From the NCBI GenBank assembly GCA_028023455.1, contig JAQFVV010006198.1:33973979-34037978 (forward strand): 64,000 nucleotides of DNA, given 5' to 3'. The stretch comes from Epiperipatus broadwayi (taxonomy: Eukaryota > Onychophora > Udeonychophora > Euonychophora > Peripatidae). The position numbers and the translations under genes are program-made. How positions within the stretch are numbered: the first letter of the stretch is position 1; the number at the start of each line of letters is the position of its first letter. Positions 29,501-44,500 of this stretch are shown here, in pieces. The notes under the pieces were generated by a model. The model was not told the origin of the DNA, searched no databases, and saw only the letters and a program-made list of their open reading frames with translations.

Positions 29501-32500
29501 TAAATATATTATTTTCATGTTCTATTTATTTATTTTTATGTTTTATAAAAAATATGCAATTTTTCAATTAGTTTTTTTCTTTGCTTCATTAGTATACAGT
29601 TGATGGTTCCATCTTGTAACTAGAGCACAGCAGGCTACTAGCACTATATAAAATTTATAAATAGTCTATTAAGAGGGCAAGTCAAAAATTATCCACACTC
29701 TGGCTGTAGAATTTACTTTAATCAACTTTCAGGAAAGACAAATACATCATTTTTTTCTACCTAATCTCTCTGTTTTTCAATACCCTTTCTACCTGCTAAC
29801 AAAATTTCATATTCCCTCATTAAGAAATGCTTTAGTCTGAGCGAGTCATGACAGGGGACCAAACAGGCGATAGTCCCATAAGGTAAGATCAGGAATATAG
29901 GGAGGATGCCCAATACACCAAAACAAGTCGTTGGAGAGTGTTGACAGTGTGGGCAGAAATATGCGGACATGCATTGTCATACAACAACACAATGCTCTTG
30001 GATAGCAGTTCTCTGCATTTTGTCTGAATTTGAAGCTTCATCTCTTCAATGATTATCTCACTGTAACTATTACTGTTGATTATTGAACATTTTTTTTCAT
30101 AATGTTCCAGTACTAGTCCCTGGAGTGTGGATAACTTTTGAATCATCCTCATAATATGAGGAATAAATTCAGGGTTTCTGATTATTTCGTAAATTTATGT
30201 AAATTAACTTTTATAATAAATTACATGACAAATTCCTACAAATATAAAAATATATGTATTATTTTGAATAGTGTTTAATTGCTTTCTATTAGCTAATTAT
30301 TATAGTGTATTAGTTAGTCATACATACTATATACATATATATTTAATATAAAAAATAGAATCCCTCTCTTCAGAAATTTATTATCATCTCAACTTCAAAG
30401 GAATATATATTACATATAATTTCAGGATTTTATTTTTACGCAGAAGACAAAAGTCAATCCATTTAGCCTTTCACAATCTATATAATGCGCTTGAAACGCA
30501 CATCCGTGAAGCTATATTAAAAGTTTATAATTGCTTAGTGCTTTTGGGAACTTCGTGTTCCCATATTCATAGCTTATAATAATAAGGTTTGTTAATAAAC
30601 AAGGCAAAACTCTCCATACAGTAATGCTACCATAGTGATCATGTGATGTTTAGTGGTTTAATAATGTTTGTTGTTAGCTTATCTAATAGAGATGTATGCA
30701 AATCACCTAGACTGCCCATTTTTTCGAAATAGAAAAGCAAGCATCTCTCCTATTGATGGAGTTGGGGTTTTCTGCTATAACGCACATCTCCTTTACCTTG
30801 CGCTTGGTGGCATTGTGCTCAGTGCAAACCCTTTCATCTGTCGTAGGTTCGAAAATGTGGCCTATGGACCTTTGATGTTTGAAAAATATTGAGCTACCTT
30901 CAGATTTGCTTCTTGCCCTATTATATAAGTATCGATGTTGCGATACTCTAGTAGCGATTGCTGCTCGTGTTTTCCCAATATGCCGAATTGTAGCCGTTAT
31001 GGGAGGCATGTAATTTTGTGACAGCCTGAGGGGTTTGGTCAAGCGCGATCTTGTCTTTTGAATTATTGAATAATCTATTAGTGGCTGGTGGTGTGTGAAA
31101 GCTTAAATTGAAATCTGTTGCGTTTTAATGAGTTTTTTAGCCAAGACAGGTATATATGTTAAAAGCATACGTGGTTTGTCTTCTTTGACCGGGTTTAGTT
31201 CTTAGCATGTTATAAAATTGTTTGACTTTCTAATGCCTCCACGTTTAAATTCAACCTTCATCAGGTCTTTCAGGTAGTGAGTCAAATTGTTTTTTCTGTC
31301 TGATTCGAATTTACAGAAAGGTAAAGGTTCGAGATTAAATAAGTCATACGAGTTTCGATCCAACGACAGTAAACGTAAAAAAAAAAAAAAATTAAATGAT
31401 TATATAATGCTGATGCCATTAGATGATGTATACTTTTATGGCTTTTAGCTCACTTGATATCTTTTCCTGTAATTAGTACAATACTTTAGATGTTCTATCA
31501 AATTATATGAATAGCTTCTCAGTTATATTATTGAAGTCTTCATTTTCCTTCTTTATCACAATTCATTAGATTCTTCCAAGTGGTATTATGTTATATTATT
31601 TTCATATTAATGCATCCATATCCCTTCATGTACGGCAGAAAATACTGCACAATTGCTTTTTACACTCTGCTTCTAATTTCATATTTACGTTTTGAAAAAG
31701 ATGTTTATCTATCTCGGCAATAGAAGCAATTTTCCAAGTGCTCACAGTCTAAGCAGATTCAGAACCTATACTTGGTCACCAAGTTAATAAATGAGTTAAC
31801 AGAAAAATATTAAAATTTTGAATAAAAAGTCTAGAGCCTTACCTGATCGTGGACAGACTTTGCGTGCTTAAGAATTGCAATAATATCACCCATACATGAA
31901 ATTCCCATGTCATTTAAATATTCTTTATTTAAGTCCAATAGCATATCCTTCTGAATTCGATGATCAGTAAAGATGATAGCATAACTTGCTGCAACACCAG
32001 CTGGAATTCCTGAATCTAGGAAAAATCTGATCCAAGATGAAGTTTCTATAATGGAAAGAAAGCAAAGTAATATTTTTAAAAAAAATACCATTGACTGTTA
32101 AAAAAAATGTAGAATGTTTAAAAAACATAGGAAGTAAAATTATAGAGTAAGAAATAAAATAGTGAAGAAAAAAAAGATTAAACAGACAGCAATTTCTTTA
32201 CTTTTAAAAAATTCTATTTATTACAAACACAAAAATTGTTATCCTTCGTTACGCACAGATATTTATGCATAAAAAGGAAGATATCAAAATATTGCAAAAT
32301 TATAAATACTACCTACATTATTATAGGGAATTTGAACACAGAATTTCAAGCTACCTTCAGCTATCTACTATATCTAATACAATCACATGATCACACAATG
32401 TGAAAAAGATAAATGATCTCCAGTAAATGTATTTCGTGCTGAACCAGCACTCATCAGTTGGTCCAGATCATCATCTCCCCACAGATATATATAATCAGTG

Positions 32501-35500
32501 CTCAGTTTATATGAAGATAGCAAATCTTCAAACTTTAATGGACAAGCTTCAATCTATTCTTCAATTCTTTAGCCATCAATATCATTGAAAATCTGATGAT
32601 GGAACGCCCAAATCCCTTGTTGCGGCAATATTATTGTCATGCCCATGTTAACTTTAAGTCACCTTATCTCTCATGTATAGGACCTTATCAATTTAAATGC
32701 ACTGAAGAGGAATGGGCAGAATTTAAATACTGTACACTGAAGAAGGATAGACAGAATACAAGCTTGTCCATTTAAATACATCAAAGAGCAATGGGCAGGA
32801 TACAGGCTGTATTCTTCTCATCCCTCTTCAGTGTATTTAAATGAACAAGGCCCTACACATGAGGGGTCAGAGTGACTTAAAATCAACTTGGGGCATGACA
32901 ACAATATTCGCATCAACAAGGGAATTAAGTATTCCATCATCAGATTTTCAATGGTATGGATGGGTGAAGAGTTTGGAGAGTGAAGTAGATTGAAGCTATC
33001 TTAATATAAATGGAGAACTAATTATGTATATATGTGTGGAAGATGATGATTTGGATCAACTGATGAGTGCTGGTTTAGTATAAAATACATATACTGGATA
33101 TCATTTCTTGTTCCATCTGTGTGTGGCCATGTGTATCAGTTATACGAGATAAGAATGGAGTTTAATCAAATTCCCGATAATTATATCTAAATTCCAAATA
33201 TATAAATGATACCTGTATTCAAATATTACTTATATTATTATAGATGCAGAAAAATATTTTTAATGAGGCATGATTCAAAGTATGTCGACTTAGTTTGCGG
33301 AATGAAATGGTAAAAAGTGAAAAGTTAAAAAGTTGAGAAGGTGTGGTTTTCTACCAACTACAATTCTCATTTAGATGGATATGTATAATCTAATTAAAAT
33401 AATTACCACAATTATCCCTCAATAAATAGGGCAGTATACCTAGCCAAGTGAGAGTTATGATTCTGATGAACCACACCGAAAGTGTGCACTTAACTGTTTC
33501 TAAAAAAAAACAACTAATTTATACTACGAAAATAATAAAATATTTTTGGTTGCGGATGTTAAAAACGTTTTACTAATTTATTACAAATACAAACAAAAAG
33601 AAAAAAGTAATATTAAATATGTAGGTATGTATCTTAAGTCTGACTGAGATTATAGTAAAACAGAATATTATGACCAAAAGATGACCCTTAATTATCATAA
33701 TAGTAGTTTATCATTGCCTTAATATAATTTACTTTAGCATCTTAATTTTACCGCTATGTCATCAAATTTAATGATATCATAACATCACTACGATATATGA
33801 GTCAGAATTGTACTCCAAATTGATATTACTTTTTATCATTTGCAAAGATATGTTTATTAAAAAACTATCAATTTAAAACCACAAAATGTGAAATATTTTC
33901 AGTTTCGTTTAAAGAAAATTAGTATAGTATATTCATTTTAAAAGTAGCTATCTCAAAACCAGTCTCTCCATTATGTATACCAAGCTTTTTGTTTTAGAAT
34001 AAGACTTAATTATAGATGTTCATAAATAAGTTCAAGCCATTTTCATAATTCCAAGGTTGTATACTGTCACTAATATACACTTCTTAGTAGTTTGGCAACT
34101 CTTTTCAAGCTTATCTATACATCATTCTGTGTTTCTCTTAAAATTCAAATATTTAATCCCTTTCTTTAGATCATCAGTTATCTATTTATTACCTTCCACA
34201 AACCAAATATTTTCTTGATAAGTTCTCTAAACACATACCCAATTCAATTCCCCCTGTTCTTAATAAATTCCTCATTAATAGTCATTTAATATCTTCATCC
34301 AGTCCATTATCACTTTTACTTAAAAACTCTACTTATTCGAATTACAATATTTTTTTTCAGTGATTTTCAAGCTCACAACTATTAATCTTCAATCTTATCT
34401 TTTCTCTTCCATCCAACATTTACTCGACAAAGTTACATTTCAAATAAAATATTAAACAGACCATTTTCATTTTTACAACTTAATAAGCCACAAAAAAACC
34501 TTTTTACACTTATTAAAAGTTAAATTGGATCGATGTAATTTTCACTCTAATGTCATGTCATTATTTTTGTCAAAATTTCCTTACAAGGGTTAACCCACTT
34601 TAGAATTTCCTGTTTAATTTTTTTGAAGGTTCACTTTTAATCACTATTTTAATCTTAGATATATATTTATTTTTATCTTCAATTTCTACAACTAAGTTAT
34701 TCTTCATCTCTGTAAATAATTGAAATAATGAAGTTTCATACTTAGTCCATCTTTATTAAAAAAAAAATAATAATAATTATCAATTCATTAAAATGAATAT
34801 TCAGCTAAACTGGAAATAGACAACTATTCTACCTTACATCTTACTATGTCCCAAGAGTATTTAAAATACTAGTTAGGAAGCTTAAATATTAATAATACAT
34901 AAACATTACTTTAGTAACAAAATATTTGTTTAACAATAATACTAAAATAAAATAAAATAAAGGAATTTAAAGTCCATTCTAATGAAATAAGTTTAAAGTT
35001 TATCCCTTAGTGGTGTTTAGTGTTTCACACACCAAGGATAAGATTTAATATACATTTTGTGTTTCAGTTTTCACAGTCAGTTTAAACACAGATGTGTTAG
35101 CTTTTACAAGCAATATATTCCCAAAATTTAAACCTTTCTTTATCTGACAATACAACCACTGTTTTATACATATCAGACTCCCTAAAGTTCCTTTCATGTG
35201 CTTACATAGTACACATACCGTTCAAACAATAACATTAGCTTTAGTACAACTACTAGCTTCTTGCTGCTATCGGGTTAAAACTTTTTTAATTTAGATTGGA
35301 GGAAGGGGGGTCCTTATAGGCCTTTCTAAGTGTATGTAAGTACATATGTAGATTTTTCTAGAGTAGTTCAACTGAAATAATTAAAAATTGAAATAATCTA
35401 TATGTATTTACAAATATTAATAATAACATTTATTTACAATATATATCTTATATGCACAGATATTCCACACACTTATCTCTTTTTTTAAAAAAAAAGACTA

Positions 35501-38500
35501 TTTAATCATATAAAAAAAATCTTTTTGTTGTTATACAAATTTTCAATAATCTTCCCTCTTTCTAATTGACATTTCTTTAAAATATGCAACAGATTAAATT
35601 TCATTCTGTCACAATTTTTCAACTAACCTTCCTTTCTCTTTCTATATAGTTCTTAGAAAAAAATCTTAATGTTTCAATTGTAACTGTTATTTAGACAAAG
35701 ACATCTCTTATTCAATATTCTTAATAACACTAGATACATTGACTTTAAATTACTAATCTAAAACCTTACATTTATTGCCTTATGATTTTCTCTTCAAATA
35801 AATAATTTAAATATGGATTACAAATTTACTGATCACTTTTGAAACATAAATTACATTACAAATAATAAATATAGGGTATTTGAACTCAAGACTTTCAAGC
35901 TCCTTCACTATCCACACTATCTCATACTACTGATACACATGATCACACACATGTAGAAAAGATAAATAATCACCAATAAAGGTATTTCGTGCTAAACCAA
36001 CATTCATCGGTTGGTCCAGATTACCATCTCTCATACATATATATAATCAGTGCTCCTTACACTTTAATAAACACGCTTCAACCTACCCCAATCTCCAAAC
36101 TCTTCAACCATCCATACCATTGAAAATCTGATGACAGAATTCCTAAATCTCATGCCGATGCCAATATTATTGCCATTCCCATGTTGCAAAAGATAAACAA
36201 TTTTCTTAAGCCTTTCTTTTATACCTTTCACTAATTCAGCTGAAATTTCATCAATTCACCGTGCTTTACCAATCTTTATGTTAGTGACAGCTTTTACAAT
36301 TTGATCCTTAATTATTACACTATCTATTTTATTCATACCTATCTCACTTTCTTTTTTTATAAATATAGATAAGAATTTTATTAATTCTATTATGTAATAC
36401 TCAAATATTTTACACTAATATTTCACACAATTAGTTATAACATGCCAATAATTCTCAAATAAAATATTATATTTATTTTATTTTTGCTTAGTATTTTTGA
36501 AGGGCGAAGCCTTCATTTTCAAAGTTATGAAAGATTGTGGTGCAGAATGTTCAGCGTGAGAAATGCAAAATTATGCAAATCAAGTTTGCTATTTCTTTGA
36601 AATGGCATAGAACGTGTCTCTTTTATTCATGGAATTAACGTCTGAAACAATAAAATAAGCCTCCTTAATCTTCCTCCTTAACTCATGTCACTCTCTGCAC
36701 ACCACCTGAGTATTATTTGAAATGCAAGGGTGGCCTTTATGGCTCTGTGTTGTGCGAAAATGGATGAAAATTATATATCGTTATCAATTTTTCAATATAT
36801 CCTCTCTATTAATTAACTTATCTTACTTGTTTCAATTGAGATTTCAATATTGCAACCTTCCTTTTCCCATTCTATATGTTTATTCTACTTTTCTTGGTAA
36901 TTCTATTATCTTACTAAATTTTTCTTCAAATCACAGCTGACTGATTTTACCTATCACATTTTATTACATTTTCAATATATTGATCTACTTCACTTTTTTG
37001 TATTTTCCCCAATTTCTCTTTGTCATATAGTTTTTTTTTTATCATTCTTATAACCTGTTGTTTATATTGTTGTTTCTTTTAGATTTTTCTTGAAATTTTT
37101 TTTTACTTTTCATATGAATTTAAATTAGCAGGTGCTGTATAATTCAATTATTGTTTTAAACAAAAAAAATTATCCAAAATATCGAAAAGGCCTCAAATGC
37201 TTTTATGAAATGATATTTCTGCAATTTCCAATTGTTTTATAACAAGTTTAGATTCTTAAGATCTCCGTCAAAACATGTACGAGTCTGATCAAACAAAAAA
37301 ATATATATATTAGAAACATTCCGCGACGACATTTTGAAAACTATTTTAAAAAAAATTATGAAACAACATTATTTAATAAAATGTAAAAATTCCATTTTAA
37401 AATTACCATCTGATCAAATCAAACTTATGCTTTTAAAAACGATAAACCACAGTCATTTTAGTAGACTCGTAGCTGTTCTTGCGCAAAATTTCTTTTTCGC
37501 ATGAATTCTGTAAAATGATGTTCGGATGTACATTTTTGCAATTTGTTTATTACTATCAAAAACTATGTCAGGTCATGTGAAAAATCATTACTTCGAATGC
37601 ACATGAAAAGGGTTATGGCCACTTGAATTCTATACACCCTCACATCATACAGTAGCTATCTGTAAAGTATGCGCTATTTGCATAGTACTGCGAAGCACAA
37701 AATCAGGCCGTAATATTTGTGTGCAACGCCATCTAGGCCTGCTTAATGGCTAATATGAACAGACTGTTCTATAGGCCGCGTAAACACCATATTTCTGTGC
37801 TTTTGCATGGAATCAGTGACATCAAGCGACGTGCAGCGGCTAATCGACAAGTACCGTACTTTTTAGTCAGCTATTTACATAAAAACATTATCTAAAAAAA
37901 ATTTTTTTGCATATTATTTTTTTCCTTTTTAGTTATACTTACATATTATTTTAAAAAATAATTAAAACTATAAAACAATTTGACAAAAATTATAATTTAA
38001 TAAGACATGATATTTAAATTTAGAATTCATTTGTTAGAGGGTATATTTTTTATTTGTCAAGATTTTTTTTTGTCTACTATCTAAAAATATTCACGTACTG
38101 GCTTTTTAATTAATTCTCTAACCTTTTTTTACACATTTATTACTTTTTTCACAAAATGTTTATGAAATATGAATTATTTCAGAAGAATAACTCAGATTTT
38201 AATAGTAAATATTTACTTTTAATTAATTAAATACGAGTTAAATGAAAATATTAACAAAATTTCACTCAGTTGCTAAAGATACTTCCTGGGAAATCTAAGT
38301 ATGTAAATTCAAGTTCTAAAGGGAAACAGATTTTTTTCCCATTGTTAAAAATTAAAAAAATCTGGACATCCCAAATTTAAAATACAAAATTAACTGTTCA
38401 GTTTTTTTTCTCTACTTATTAAAAAATTTCCCCATCTGCCTTTTTTTTTTCTCCAAGAAAAATTTTCTTTCAGTTATTAACTTATGATAGCTTATTTTCA

Positions 38501-41500
38501 TATTATTTTCCCCTCTTTACTGTTTTTATCAGGAAGAAAAAATAAAATGAATTCAAGTAGAGAGATTGGACAAACTCCTTTAAAAGATAAAATAAAAACA
38601 ATGGTCTTCACATCAATTAAACTTTATTTTAAAATCTGTATTCTGTATATGTTAATTTATCTACTATATTACCTTTTTAATATACATGTATAACATAATA
38701 TTTGAAATGTTGAAAAACATCATTAGAGCAGGACTTTTCAATCAAATCTGATTAATTGCAAGGAAATCAAGCCATACATCAACTAACTTAATTTAATTAG
38801 CATGAATAGCTCTTAACAAGCTTTTCCGAATATCACTATCCCCAGACCAGTTTCTAGTGGTTGACTGCCATCAGTGAGGTGCTAGGATATTCAGACATTA
38901 GATCTAAAAATACCAGCTCAAGACCAGCATTTATCTAACAGTTAACTATTAAGTAGAAAATCTGAAATTTTGAGACATCTGTCTTCAAATCCAGCTATCT
39001 AACTTAAATAGCCATATGGGACTGAACTAAGTTCAGATTCACCATATATTAACAGCTTTAGCAATATAACATTGCCAAAGCCTCAAGAGCAAAATTATAA
39101 TTGCAAGAAAATCAGCCACACACCACGTGGCTTAATTTAATAAGCATAAATAGTTCTTAACAAGCTTTTCTGAATATCTCTATATTCAGACCAGTTTTTA
39201 GCTGATGGCTGTTGTCAGTGAGGTGCTCGACTATTCAGACATTAGATCTAAAAATACCAGCTCAAGACCAGCATTTATCTAATAGTTAACTATTAAGTAG
39301 AAAATCTGAAAATTTCAGACATGTCTTCAAATCCAGCTATCTATTTTAAATATCTGAACTTATTTCAGTCCTATATGGCTATTTAAGTTAGACAGCTGGA
39401 TTTGAAGACATATAGATGTCTCAAAATTTCAGATTTTCTACTTAACAGTTAACTATTAGATAAATGCTGGTCTTGAGCTAGTATTTTTAGATCTCATGTC
39501 TGAATATCCTAGCACCTCACTGACAACAGCCAACAGCTAGAAACTGGTCCGGGAATAGGGATATTTGGAAAAGCAGAGTTATTTATGTTCATTATATAAA
39601 ATTTGGTTAATGTTTGAAAATCTATAATTTCATAAACTCTCCGAATATAATATTCAAAAGTTTTTATTACACAATAAAAATGATCCCAATGAAACAGAGA
39701 TAAATGTTGTAAAATATCCAAAAATATTATATGTTTTCAAATATGATTTAAATTAAATATAAATTTGAGATCACAGGTGACAAATACTTAAAAAATCAAA
39801 TTGAAGCTGAAGACTAGATATATGTTTCTTATCCAAAAATGTCAAATAAAATTAAATAAAGTACAGCAAATATTCTCAAAATGTAATAATGTGTTTTATA
39901 AATCAATGAGATAATCTATCTATGCAATTTATATCAATTTTTTTGATAGTTTAATAGATTTTTCAGGTCGTAATAATAATATTCATACTATATATATGAC
40001 CTCTTTATAATTTTGAAAAATGTATTATATACGTACGGTCATGTGGCTTTTCAATTCCAAACTCACTCGTGACATACCTTTTGCTACACAGAACAAAACT
40101 TTGCAGAAAAATATCTCAATCAGAACATAAAAAATTAGAACTAAACTTATCCTCCATTTTCGAGCAAGATCCCCAATCAAATTTTAAAAAATTGTTCCCA
40201 CAGCTTTCCATTAGCAAAGAAGTAAATAGAATATTAAAAATAGCATTTTAAAATAGATAAAAAGCTACAAATTGAACATATTTTGGAGAAATAACAAAAC
40301 TATAAACAAAAAAAAATTTAAATGGATTAGTATGACAATATCACAGGAACAATTTGGGCAAATGCAAATAATTTATTTAATATTATAGTGTTTTCAACAG
40401 CAGAATATTATTCACCAATCTCGGAATGCAATTTTTACACTAATTATCAGAAATTCAAATATTTTGAATTATTATTTGAATATTGAAATTCAGGCTATTT
40501 CTACGGTTCTTATATAGGGACCATCTCTACATAAAAAGTACTAATAATAGTTCGAAAATACCATAAAATCTTGAAAAATCCAACTTTCTCAATTCATACT
40601 ATCAAATTAACACTATATATTCTATCATAAACTCAAGACATTCTTTCTGGAAATATGTCAATAACTCAGTTCCATAGAATTTATAAGTTATGAAAAATGG
40701 CTGATTTATTTATGCAACAAGCACCTTCTAGTAAAAACAATCAAATTTTAATATAACTTGCTATTAGTAGATCTAAAGTAATTGCTTTAAAATATACCGA
40801 ATACTAAGGACCTACTTAATACTCAAAGAGAACATGAATCTCTTTTGTTATTTATAATAGGCAACACATTCATTAATTAATAATAAAGATATTCCATCCA
40901 AAGCAAATTAAATAATGAAATCTAAAATACACCTTCTGAACTCTTTACCTGTTAAAACTTTTATATCATTCTCTAGTATTCTTGATTTTTTATTAAATCT
41001 TCTTGTTTACTTTGCCACAAAATAAATACATACAAGAAATAACTTATTCACTGATATCGACCATACTTTTGTCTTGAAAAATTCATTCATTTGGAAAATA
41101 AGATGAACTTAAATTTTAAAAAAAATGGACTATTTTTAATTATTCTTTTAAAGTGACCATCAACAAGCAGAAAATATTACATCCATTGATATAGGAAATA
41201 TTCATTTCAAAACATTTGCATGAATTCATTATGTACCTAAATGTTTTTTTTCAATTGCTATACAAATCTCATTCAAAGATTAATACTATTCTTAATATTG
41301 GTTTCTCGAAAATGTACCTATAAAACCATAAAGTATATTGGTTGAAGCAGATTAGCCCCCACATTTAAGATCAATAGATTGCTCACATGTATAAACAATA
41401 ATATATATTTAATTGCTGCAAATTGTTATAACTGAATTTATCTTATCTATTTATAATTATATTTTTATAGAGCGCACAGGAAGTATATGTAAATACTTAA

Positions 41501-44500
41501 ACAGATTTTAACCTGCAACAAATGCACATTCGTTACAGGTTAAAGCCTGTTTAAGTATTTACATATACTTCCTGTGCGCTCTATAAAAATATAATTACAA
41601 CTCTACAATAGTTTATAGATTTTCCAGTATTAAAATCGCAACATTAACTCGCTGTAAATCACAAGATTTCGCAAAGGTTAATTAGTAAAGGAAATAGTGG
41701 ACTTAAACAGTGAAGAGAACAACAACTTCACGTTCTCAAATCAGGATGCTTCAGATTGGCCTATATAAGTAGAAATTTGGGTTAAAGATAAGACGACCGC
41801 TCTTGTCTTTATAAAAGTCGCTACCTTGTTTCGTGGTTTGTTCCTTCTATAGGCAAAATAATATTGCTCGACTATTAGATATTTTAAGGCTCATTCGTTA
41901 CAGGTTAAAGCCTGTTTAAGTATTTACTTAACTATTTATGTAACTAAATGTTCATACAAATGTAAAAAAATATTCTTCTACCTGATACCAATACCCTTTA
42001 AATATTATAATGAAACATGAAAATCTAAAGTTGAAAAAAAGATGTAATATTTTAAGAATTAAATAATTATTTATGAATTTATTAAAACACTGTAGCAAGT
42101 ATAATTATTTATAAATTTATTAGACCACTGTAGAATGTACATTGGGCATTTGTAAAGGATATCGTAAAGGACATAAAATTTTATTTCAACATTCAACCCA
42201 AACCAATTTCCTGCTAAGTTTACTTTGTTTTGCCTAGATTCCTATGTATAAAGTGCACACGATTCACGAGACAGATTTTGCCTTAATATTAAGTAATACT
42301 TCAGTACTTAATATTCATCCCAAAAAAATTTCCTGATAAGTTAACTTTGTTTTGCCTAGATTCCTATGTATAAAGTGCACACAATTCATAAGATAGATTT
42401 TGCCTAAATATTAAGTAATACTTCAGTACTTAATAATACATAAGAATTTTCATTGTTATACACAAATGAGAGTTTAAACAAGTTTGTTAGATATTTTGAA
42501 AATGAATGGTACAGAATGAAAAAAAGGAACAATTAGCAAAAAGTCTGTACATAAGATTAATAGTTTTCTTACAAAATATATATGTAAATATATAAAAAAA
42601 AGAATGCTGTTTAGCCCGGACTTTTATCAAAATTTAATTAGATATGTTGTTAAATGTGTAATGATTAGAAAAAGTATATTCGTTACATCAGATTTGCTGA
42701 AATGTTTGCAAATACCAATGACAATCTTAATTAACAAAACTATATATAGAGTATGGGAATAGGGCATGGGTCCCATGCCATCCAGAGCATCCCCAGGTTG
42801 CGGATAGGGGATTGGCCTTCAGATATGAAGGTTATTGTAAATAAGCAGTCGCTGACAATAGGACAACATTCAGTATCAGGAAGTGGTGAAGGAGACAGTA
42901 GCGTGTTTATTTCTATAAAATGCCACAATTCCTATGATGGTGATGTATAATGGTGAGTGTTGATCGCTATTAAATAAGTCAACACCCTGCTTGAGGCTCT
43001 GGGTCAGCAACGATATTCTTCCAAGTCAGCAGAAAATCACTATAGGTGACAACAATGAGAAGGAAGCGGTAGTTGGATATTCATTTTACGGGTAGTGCAC
43101 TAAGCCTATTATGGAGGTTATTGCTGGACAAAGAAGGCAATGGGAAAACACTTTGTCTTATAATTCCCTTGTTTTATTATGAGTATGTCTACAGGAATCG
43201 TTATGTTTGGTGTTGATACTCTAGTTAAGGATAACTTTGGTGTCTTACCTGGCAGGAATGGACAAGAGGCTACTCAGGTTGTCAACCTGCGAAATCCTCA
43301 TAAATATAATTCAGTGAGGGAAGATACATTGAGAATTGGAACATGAAATGTTAGATCTTTGAGGAGAGGTGGAAAATTGGAGAATTTGAAAAGAGAGTTG
43401 TACGTAAATAATATTGATGTTAAGGGATTAAGTGAAGAGAGGTGGGCAGGATGTGGAGAGAAAGTAATGGAGATGTAAAGTTATTTTATTTGGGTGATGA
43501 TAGGTCAATTAATGGAATTGGCATTGCTATGGGGAAGAAAATTTGGAATAGTGTGGCAAAGATTGATTGTATTAACGATAGGCTGATGGTGATGAGAATA
43601 AAGGGATTTGATAATTATACAAGTTTATATGCCAACTAGTAGTCATGATGATATTGAAATTGATGAAATGTATGAGAAGATAGAAGAAAGTATTCAATGT
43701 GAAAGAAAAAATGCATGTATACTGTTATTGGGGGATTGGAATGCTGTTGTGGGGAAAGGTAGGGAAGGGAAAATTTGTTGGAAATTATGGTATTGGAAAA
43801 AGAAATGAAAGAGATAGTCGGCTTGTACAATTTTGTAAAAAGAATGGGTTTGTCATTGCAAACACTTGTTTAAAAATCATATTAGAAGACTGTATACATG
43901 GAAAGCTCCAGGTGACAGAGAATGTTATCAAATTGATTCAAAATATATATAAGAATGCTATTAAGGGTTCACATGCTTTGCCTGGTGCTGATTATAGATT
44001 TGGATCATAATTTGGTTATGGCTAAATTAAAGTCGAGTTTAAAAAGAATTAAAAGAGATAAAAGATATGCAAGATGGGACTTGGATAAATTGAAACAAAT
44101 GGAAAAAGGAAAATTTGGCTTAGTATGTGAAAATGAATTTAAAAGAATTGTTCAGGCCGAGAAATATATTAATAGCCCTGATGAGTGTTGAAATAGAATT
44201 AAAAAAGGATTCTTGAAAACAGAAAAAAATGAAATAGATATTATTCATGCAAGGAAAGCTGAACGACCTTGGATAACTGAAGGTATGTTGGAAAATATGA
44301 AATTGTGGAGACGATGGAAAAATATAAATACTGAGGAAGGGCAAAAGGCATATAGAAAATTTAATAATGAACTAAGAAGAGAAACAGATTTAGCCAAAGA
44401 AAAGTGGTTGGAGCAAGAATGTAAAGAGATAGAAAGGCTTCAAAAGATGAAAAGATATGATCTGGTATTTGATGGAATACGAAGTATCAGTTGAGAGAAA

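Larger units (their letters stand above)
32320..33190. repeat. Group B fold-back element, large palindrome with a ribozyme motif in each arm
   Basis: The left arm (about 32325-32700) and right arm (about 32800-33180) are diverged inverse copies around a centre that is itself repetitive (GAATGGGCAG, TTTAAATG, CACTGAAGA repeated). Each arm contains a hammerhead-like motif, on the minus strand in the left and plus in the right. Outer ends read TTGAACACAGAATTTCAAGC, matching the copies at 35880 and 46330. No protein-coding frame. Confidence 0.8.
38740..39595. repeat. Group A' array: two tandem units and one inverted unit
   Basis: Two units lie head to tail on the minus strand with a period of about 344 bp (compare CTTAACAAGCTTTTC at 38812 and 39156), followed by an inverted unit from about 39345. 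Each unit holds CTGAACTTAGTTC, ATATGGCTATTTAAG, AGACCAGCATTTATCTAA on the other strand, and a hammerhead-like motif. The first two modules are also found in the same order in group A, so A and A' are relatives. Non-coding. Confidence 0.78.

Noticed and set aside
33466-33490. CTGATGA followed eight bases later by GAAA, resembling a hammerhead core
   Set aside because: The eight bases between the boxes cannot form a stem II, and no flanking arms pair; it does not belong to any of the repeat groups.
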